Below are positions 60,067-64,000 of a stretch of DNA of 64,000 nucleotides, piece by piece. A program made the position numbers and the translations under genes. The notes beneath the pieces were generated by a model. That model did no database searches. It was given only the letters and a program-made list of their open reading frames with translations, and was not told the origin of the DNA. Source of the stretch: Chryseobacterium piperi (lineage in GTDB: Bacteria > Bacteroidota > Bacteroidia > Flavobacteriales > Weeksellaceae). Each line of letters opens with the position of its first letter. Positions within the stretch are counted from its first letter, which is position 1. Location: the NCBI RefSeq assembly GCF_002285635.2, contig NZ_CP023049.2, positions 3,348,001 through 3,412,000 of the forward strand, written 5' to 3'.

Positions 60067-60951
60067 TTATAATTTTTTGAATTCCTCAGCAGAGATTTCT
60101 CCGGACTGAATTTTTCTCAACTCATCCATATATTTGCTCATATAAGCATCGATTTCTGGATTTCTTGAGTTTTTCCCCATTTTATAAGTGCCATTAAGTA
60201 CACCCTGATAATAATAGAAGAAATTGTAATCAAAGTCAGCTGCTGAAAGGCTGTATTCTCCTAAAAGGAAACCTAAACGAACTGCAGATCTTCTTTGCGG
60301 AGGCGTCCCGTGGTGATTAGGGCTGGATGTTTGATTGTCTCCGATACTTTGTGCGAATTCATAAGCTGAAGCGATTTCTGCAAAGCTTGTTTTGTTGTAT
60401 CCGTTAGGTCTTCTTAAATAGTAGCCAGCAAAACCGTCAGCTTCCAATTCATTAGGTCTTGCTGTTGATTCGTTAACTGAAGGTAGGTTGAAGATGTACT
60501 GTAACTGATGACCATATTCATGAGCTAAGATCATGGCATTTACAATATCTCCCCCTTTGTTTTTTGCATCATAATAGATTGCATACCCGTAATAGATTTT
60601 TCCGGTAGAGTAAGAGATTGCATTGTAAGTTGAATTAAAATTGGATGGATCATTAACAAATCGTAAAGTTGGATTGCTTCTTCCCCACATGCTTGCAATT
60701 TTTGTCATTTGACCGTTCATGAAATTGGTGTCTGTGGAATTTTGAAGTCCGGTCATTAAAACGGATGATGAACTCCAGTACTGATCTACGTAGTAGCAGA
60801 TTTTTTCGAGTTCTCCGGGTTGTTCAATTTTGGCATTTTCCGTTGTCGAATTTGGCAAGACATTGTCCTCCATTTTGTCATCGTTACAAGCTGTTAATGA
60901 GAATACAGCCATTGCTCCTGCTAAAAAGCAGAACTTAAAGTTTCTTTTCAT
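60067..60951 (-). CDS. Neutral zinc metalloprotease, lipoprotein
   Basis: Predicted surface or periplasmic zinc peptidase. Seen: 294 aa with a lipoprotein signal (MKRNFKFCFLAGAMAVFSLTAC, lipobox LTAC, Cys at 22) and then a disordered acidic linker (NDDKMEDN). A catalytic helix has HEYGHQLQY (HExxH, about 144-152), followed by ELEADGFAGYYLRRP with the third ligand Glu in ELEAD (about 168-172), as in the YpfJ/Zn_peptidase group. A conserved HGTPPQRRSAVRLGF follows (about 216-230). The D-D-E/K after the lipid Cys may favour surface export in Flavobacteriia; inference. Divergent from rplU. Confidence 0.85.
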   Translation of the reverse strand: MKRNFKFCFLAGAMAVFSLTACNDDKMEDNVLPNSTTENAKIEQPGELEKICYYVDQYWSSSSVLMTGLQNSTDTNFMNGQMTKIASMWGRSNPTLRFVNDPSNFNSTYNAISYSTGKIYYGYAIYYDAKNKGGDIVNAMILAHEYGHQLQYIFNLPSVNESTARPNELEADGFAGYYLRRPNGYNKTSFAEIASAYEFAQSIGDNQTSSPNHHGTPPQRRSAVRLGFLLGEYSLSAADFDYNFFYYYQGVLNGTYKMGKNSRNPEIDAYMSKYMDELRKIQSGEISAEEFKKL

Positions 60952-61073
60952 ATAAAATATTTTTTTTGGTGAAAACGAAGTTATAAAATAATTTATTATA
61001 TATTGATATATTAATAGTTAAAATTATTCATTAGGTTGTGAAATGACATTGTTGAGAAAAAACATTGGTTTGA

Positions 61074-61107
61074 TTGTAAGGTAATTAGAAAATAATTCTT
61101 ATATTTG
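61074..61107 (+). promoter_or_regulatory. rplU-rpmA promoter: TTG, 23 nt, TATATTTG
   Basis: TTG (61074-61076), a 23-nt spacer, then TATATTTG (61100-61107), an exact -7 box. About 25 nt of leader before the ATG at 61138. Confidence 0.6.
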
Positions 61108-61137
61108 CACCTCGAAATAACTAAAAATTTATAAACA

Positions 61138-61713
61138 ATGTTTGCAATTGTAGAAATAGCAGGGCTTCAATATAAAGTTGAGCAAGACCAGAAGTTGTTT
61201 GTAAACCGTTTAAAAGGAGATAAAGGAGCGAAAGTTTCTTTTGATAAAGTTCTTCTTACTGTAAACGGTACAATCACTGTTGGCGCCCCAGCTGTAAGCG
61301 GGATCACTGTAGATGCAGAGATCTTAGACCATGTTAAAGCTGATAAAGTAATCGTTTTCAAAAAGAAAAGAAGAAAAGGTTACAAAGTTAAAAACGGTCA
61401 CAGACAATCTTTAACTCAGATTCAAATTACAGGAATTACTGGATTTGATGGTGGAGCAAAAAAGACTGCTAAAAAAGAAACTGTAAAGGCTGAAGTTCTT
61501 TCAGACAACGCAACTGTTAACTTTAGTGAAGATCATGAATTGAACTATCACTTAAAGAAAAACAATTTGTCTCAGTCTAAAGAAAACAGAGAAACTTTAA
61601 TTACTTTAGGTAAAGCTGTTAAAGTTGAATTAGAGAAAAAAGTTCTTACTCATGAAGAAGTAGATGCTGCTATCATTAAGAACATTGATCAATTTAAAGC
61701 ACTTAATAAATAA
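61138..61713 (+). CDS. rplU: Ribosomal protein L21 with C-terminal extension
   Basis: 50S protein bL21. Seen: 191 aa. The L21 core is residues 1-105: MFAIVEIAGLQYKVEQDQKL at the start, KVIVFKKKRRKGYKVKNGHRQ (in two parts, about 74-94) and a typical end SLTQIQITGITGF. Then a Lys/Ala linker (about 106-122) leads to an extra predicted helical part (about 123-191) with ENRETLITLGKAVKVELEKK and LTHEEVDAAIIKNIDQF. Usual length is about 103 aa, so about 85 residues are added. rpmA follows after 18 nt. Confidence 0.96.
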   Translation: MFAIVEIAGLQYKVEQDQKLFVNRLKGDKGAKVSFDKVLLTVNGTITVGAPAVSGITVDAEILDHVKADKVIVFKKKRRKGYKVKNGHRQSLTQIQITGITGFDGGAKKTAKKETVKAEVLSDNATVNFSEDHELNYHLKKNNLSQSKENRETLITLGKAVKVELEKKVLTHEEVDAAIIKNIDQFKALNK

Positions 61714-61731
61714 TAATAATCTACAAACAAA

Positions 61732-61989
61732 ATGGCACACAAGAAAGGAGTCGGTAGTTCCAAGAACGGTAGAGAATCTCACTCTAAGAGATTAGGTGTA
61801 AAGATTTTCGGTGGACAAGAAGCTATTGCCGGTAATATTATTATCAGACAAAGAGGTACTCAACACCACCCAGGTGAAAACGTGGGAATGGGTAAAGACC
61901 ACACTTTGTTTGCATTAGTAGACGGTAAAGTAGTTTTCAGAAAGAAAGCAAATAACAGATCTTTCGTATCTGTAGAACCTAACGCATAA
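61732..61989 (+). CDS. rpmA: Ribosomal protein L27
   Basis: 50S protein bL27 near the peptidyl transferase centre. Seen: 85 aa with the full family pattern [40 protein letters not shown] and [20 protein letters not shown]. The N-terminal tail starts at MAHKKG without an upstream cleavage peptide of the Firmicutes kind. Terminator follows 21 nt after the stop. Confidence 0.98.
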   Translation: MAHKKGVGSSKNGRESHSKRLGVKIFGGQEAIAGNIIIRQRGTQHHPGENVGMGKDHTLFALVDGKVVFRKKANNRSFVSVEPNA

Positions 61990-62010
61990 TTTAAGCGTTT
62001 TATAAAAAAT

Positions 62011-62042
62011 AAAAAGCCTCAACAACGTTGAGGCTTTTTTGT
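62011..62042 (+). terminator. Terminator of rplU-rpmA
   Basis: AAAAAGCCTCAAC pairs with GTTGAGGCTTTTTT around the centre AAC. The 236-nt stretch between here and 62278 shows no supported gene. Confidence 0.88.
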
Positions 62043-62277
62043 TGTGCTTACTCTAATGAGATTATTAGGTATTGCGGAATCCCTTTTATTTATTAATTAT
62101 AATCTGAGTTTGGAAGAGAGCCGGAAGTCAGATTTGGTAAAGAAATAGATTTCAGATATGATTTATCTGGAATTTGAAAAGGATGGTTTTAGCCACGAAT
62201 GTACGAATAGCATAATGGAGTGTTTTATAATTACGAACACAGGAATGAGAGTTCGGAGAAATAAAAGGAAACTTTTC

Positions 62278-64000
62278 TTAAAAGCCTACCTGGAAGCCAG
62301 CCTTTACCCCAAAAGTGGAAATATCAGGTCTGTTGAGGTAGTTGCCTCTCCAGTTGAAATCTACCCTGAAAATTCTCAGGTTTCCAAATCCAATGTTTTC
62401 AATTCCAAAACCGTATTCATAGTAGATATGATCACTTGGTGCAGAATATTTAAAACCTTCCACGTTAATGTCTTTGGATGCATTGCTTAATGTTCCGTAA
62501 GCACTTCTTATGAAAGCAACTTCCCTTAGCTTAAGCTTTTTAATCAGTGGAATATAAGAAAGGATTTTACCATTAAAATGGTGTTCCAGGTGTAGGGTAG
62601 TATAAGTGTCGGCAACAAACTCATAATAATTAAGTTGGGAAAACGTATTGGCTACAAGGCCGTAAGACTGGTTACCCGGAATTACATTTTGTAATGCAAG
62701 CGGAACAGTATTGAAGTTTTTCCCTGCTTCAAAATTAATTAATGTTTTTCCCCAGCTACCAATTAATACAGGCTTATAAAATAAGAACTGTAGTTTGTTA
62801 TAATTAAAATCCGCATTGAAGACACCTTCAAGCCCTCTCGTATATTTTAAAACAATAGTTGGAGCAAGTGTTCCATGCTCGTGACGGTCGACCCCTGTTT
62901 GTGAGAATTTCGCTCCTGGTCTGGCAATTAAACTGATTGTTATGTGAGAATCATTGACTGTTTTTCTCAATTCACCGTTTCGGTAGTACATTAAATTAAA
63001 CCCTCCAGGGTTGGCGGACTTAATGCTTTGCATAGTTCCATCAATCCTGACCTGAAAATTTTTCCAGGGTTCTATTGCAGTGAAAATATTGGTTTGGTTT
63101 ACAGAGCTTAATGAAGCGTTATCTCCTCTTGCAAATACAGCAGAAGAAGCGAATGAACGTGCCATAATTCCATCATCGGTAGTTAACTGAACTCCCAGCT
63201 GCATAATGTCTCTTCTGGTTCCTGCTCCAATCATAAACCGGTTTACCCGGTTGAACATATATCTGGCTTCTACACCATATTTTAACTGCTGGTCTTTAAA
63301 ACCATAGGCGGTGTAGAACTGTACTCTCCATGGGTCATTTTGAGTAAAATAAGTCCTTGCTCCTAAGCGTATTCTATTTCCTTCTATGTCATTTACTCCA
63401 TAAATGGAAAAAATAGGGCCTAAATCGATCCCCCTTGTGATGTTGTAATATCGTGAACCAAGAGTTTCATAGAGTTTTACAATTCGATTGAATTTTGGCA
63501 CCTTTTGGAGCTTGTCAAGCATGTCATATACTCCCTGTTCCGATTTGGATAATGAGTCGGGTCTTGCTTTTATCCAGTAAGCATCATCCTTATCTACAAA
63601 TTTATTATCATATTCCTCCTCCTTTCGGGTGAATACTGAAGCTTCAAGAGGTTTGTTAAATTGATATTCGGAATAATCAACACTTCTTTTGGCTATAATA
63701 CTCTTGGCTGTTTTCCTCTTGGAAAAGGGAGTAATCTCAACTTCTGTCACGAACTTTTTTGGGAGGAAGGTGTTCTCATCCGGATTATCATATTCCAGTT
63801 CTGTAGAAATTCCATTGACAAAGTTAACGTTCATTTTTTGCGTTGACTTCAAGGTTGCTCCCAGTACTGCATACGTATCCGTATCTATATAAAGATATCC
63901 CTGAAATGCCAGGATATCGGTTCTTTTAGGCTGGTATCTTATTTTATACGCATTTTCTCCACGCATAGAGATCGTGTCGATTAGATTGTAGTCATAAGTA
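62278..64000 (-). CDS. DUF5686 family outer-membrane protein (5' part beyond window)
   Basis: Conserved Bacteroidetes envelope protein, usually about 800 aa with an N-terminal carboxypeptidase-like regulatory domain and a C-terminal beta-barrel; function unknown. Seen: the last about 573 residues. The frame is open to base 64000, so the ATG at 63966 (MRGENAYKI) is internal. The visible part reads YLYIDTDTYAVLGATLKSTQK, then a KxRPDSLSKSEQGVYDMLDKL helix, then strands of a barrel (about the last 380 residues) ending DISTFGVKAGFQVGF with the terminal Phe of outer-membrane proteins. Stops 236 nt from the rpmA terminator, convergent with it. Confidence 0.82.
   Translation of the reverse strand, partial: TYDYNLIDTISMRGENAYKIRYQPKRTDILAFQGYLYIDTDTYAVLGATLKSTQKMNVNFVNGISTELEYDNPDENTFLPKKFVTEVEITPFSKRKTAKSIIAKRSVDYSEYQFNKPLEASVFTRKEEEYDNKFVDKDDAYWIKARPDSLSKSEQGVYDMLDKLQKVPKFNRIVKLYETLGSRYYNITRGIDLGPIFSIYGVNDIEGNRIRLGARTYFTQNDPWRVQFYTAYGFKDQQLKYGVEARYMFNRVNRFMIGAGTRRDIMQLGVQLTTDDGIMARSFASSAVFARGDNASLSSVNQTNIFTAIEPWKNFQVRIDGTMQSIKSANPGGFNLMYYRNGELRKTVNDSHITISLIARPGAKFSQTGVDRHEHGTLAPTIVLKYTRGLEGVFNADFNYNKLQFLFYKPVLIGSWGKTLINFEAGKNFNTVPLALQNVIPGNQSYGLVANTFSQLNYYEFVADTYTTLHLEHHFNGKILSYIPLIKKLKLREVAFIRSAYGTLSNASKDINVEGFKYSAPSDHIYYEYGFGIENIGFGNLRIFRVDFNWRGNYLNRPDISTFGVKAGFQVGF

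Noticed and set aside
62190..62215. AGCCACGAATGTACGAAT, similar to half of a dispersed repeat of the CCACGAAT type
   Set aside because: No matching inverted half within the window; one half alone is not evidence of an element.
62158..62490. 110-aa plus-strand ORF beside the DUF5686 gene
   Set aside because: Most of it is antisense to the well-supported DUF5686 3' end, its composition is not protein-like, and it has no promoter box close to its start.

Overview
This window looks like a chromosomal segment of a low-GC member of the Bacteroidetes (Flavobacteriales), most likely Chryseobacterium or a close Weeksellaceae relative. The reasons are the Bacteroidetes-type -7 promoter box TAnnTTTG in front of many genes, a nuclease with a type IX secretion (T9SS) tail, TonB-dependent receptors paired with PepSY proteins, SecA without a C-terminal zinc tail, a PASTA-tailed FtsI, menaquinone synthesis, and a GG-leader bacteriocin-like peptide of the kind scattered through Chryseobacterium. 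The genus call is inference from protein character, not from a search. I saw no rRNA, tRNA, CRISPR array, insertion sequence or prophage.

Region 1 (1-14106, minus strand) is an almost complete division and cell-wall cluster, in transcription order mraZ, rsmH, ftsL-like, ftsI, murE, [four-helix-bundle gene], mraY, murD, ftsW, murG, murC, ftsQ, ftsA (runs off the left edge). It carries a triple TGGG-type MraZ operator upstream, related palindromic AT-rich spacers between several genes, and an intruding four-helix-bundle gene whose 5' end is broken by a 10-bp tandem duplication.

Region 2 (14.3-20.1 kb) holds an alpha/beta hydrolase, the EngB GTPase and an acetyltransferase on the plus strand, then MsrA, a secreted multidomain endonuclease I and a ROK sugar kinase on the minus strand. 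Region 3 (20.1-29.3 kb) is an iron or siderophore uptake block: three TonB-dependent receptors and two His-rich PepSY membrane proteins. Region 4 (29.4-38.3 kb) has secA, a small acidic DUF2795 protein, a nucleotide-sugar epimerase, a DUF2797 protein, a large AsmA-like envelope protein and two small proteins.

Region 5 (38.4-50.2 kb) includes a radical SAM enzyme, a 53-residue Cys-rich GG-leader peptide shorter than normal ORF cut-offs, a 2-oxoglutarate/Fe(II)-type oxygenase, menD, the folate pair pabC/pabB, two paralogous membrane proteins with an AI-2E transporter, DUF3820 and cupin genes, and uvrB. Region 6 (50.2-56 kb) is a BlaI/M56-TonB sensor pair whose sensor is split at an A7 slippery run, an aldose dehydrogenase lipoprotein and a fourth TonB receptor. 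Region 7 (56.1-64 kb) has tryptophanase, DUF502, MiaE, an acyltransferase, a zinc metalloprotease lipoprotein, rplU-rpmA and the 3' part of a DUF5686 outer-membrane protein cut by the right edge.

The most useful second-look items are the split M56 sensor, the broken four-helix-bundle gene, the BlaI palindrome that contains its own -7 box, the Cys-rich peptide next to two possible tailoring enzymes, and the promoter boxes sitting 4-6 nt from start codons that predict leaderless mRNAs.
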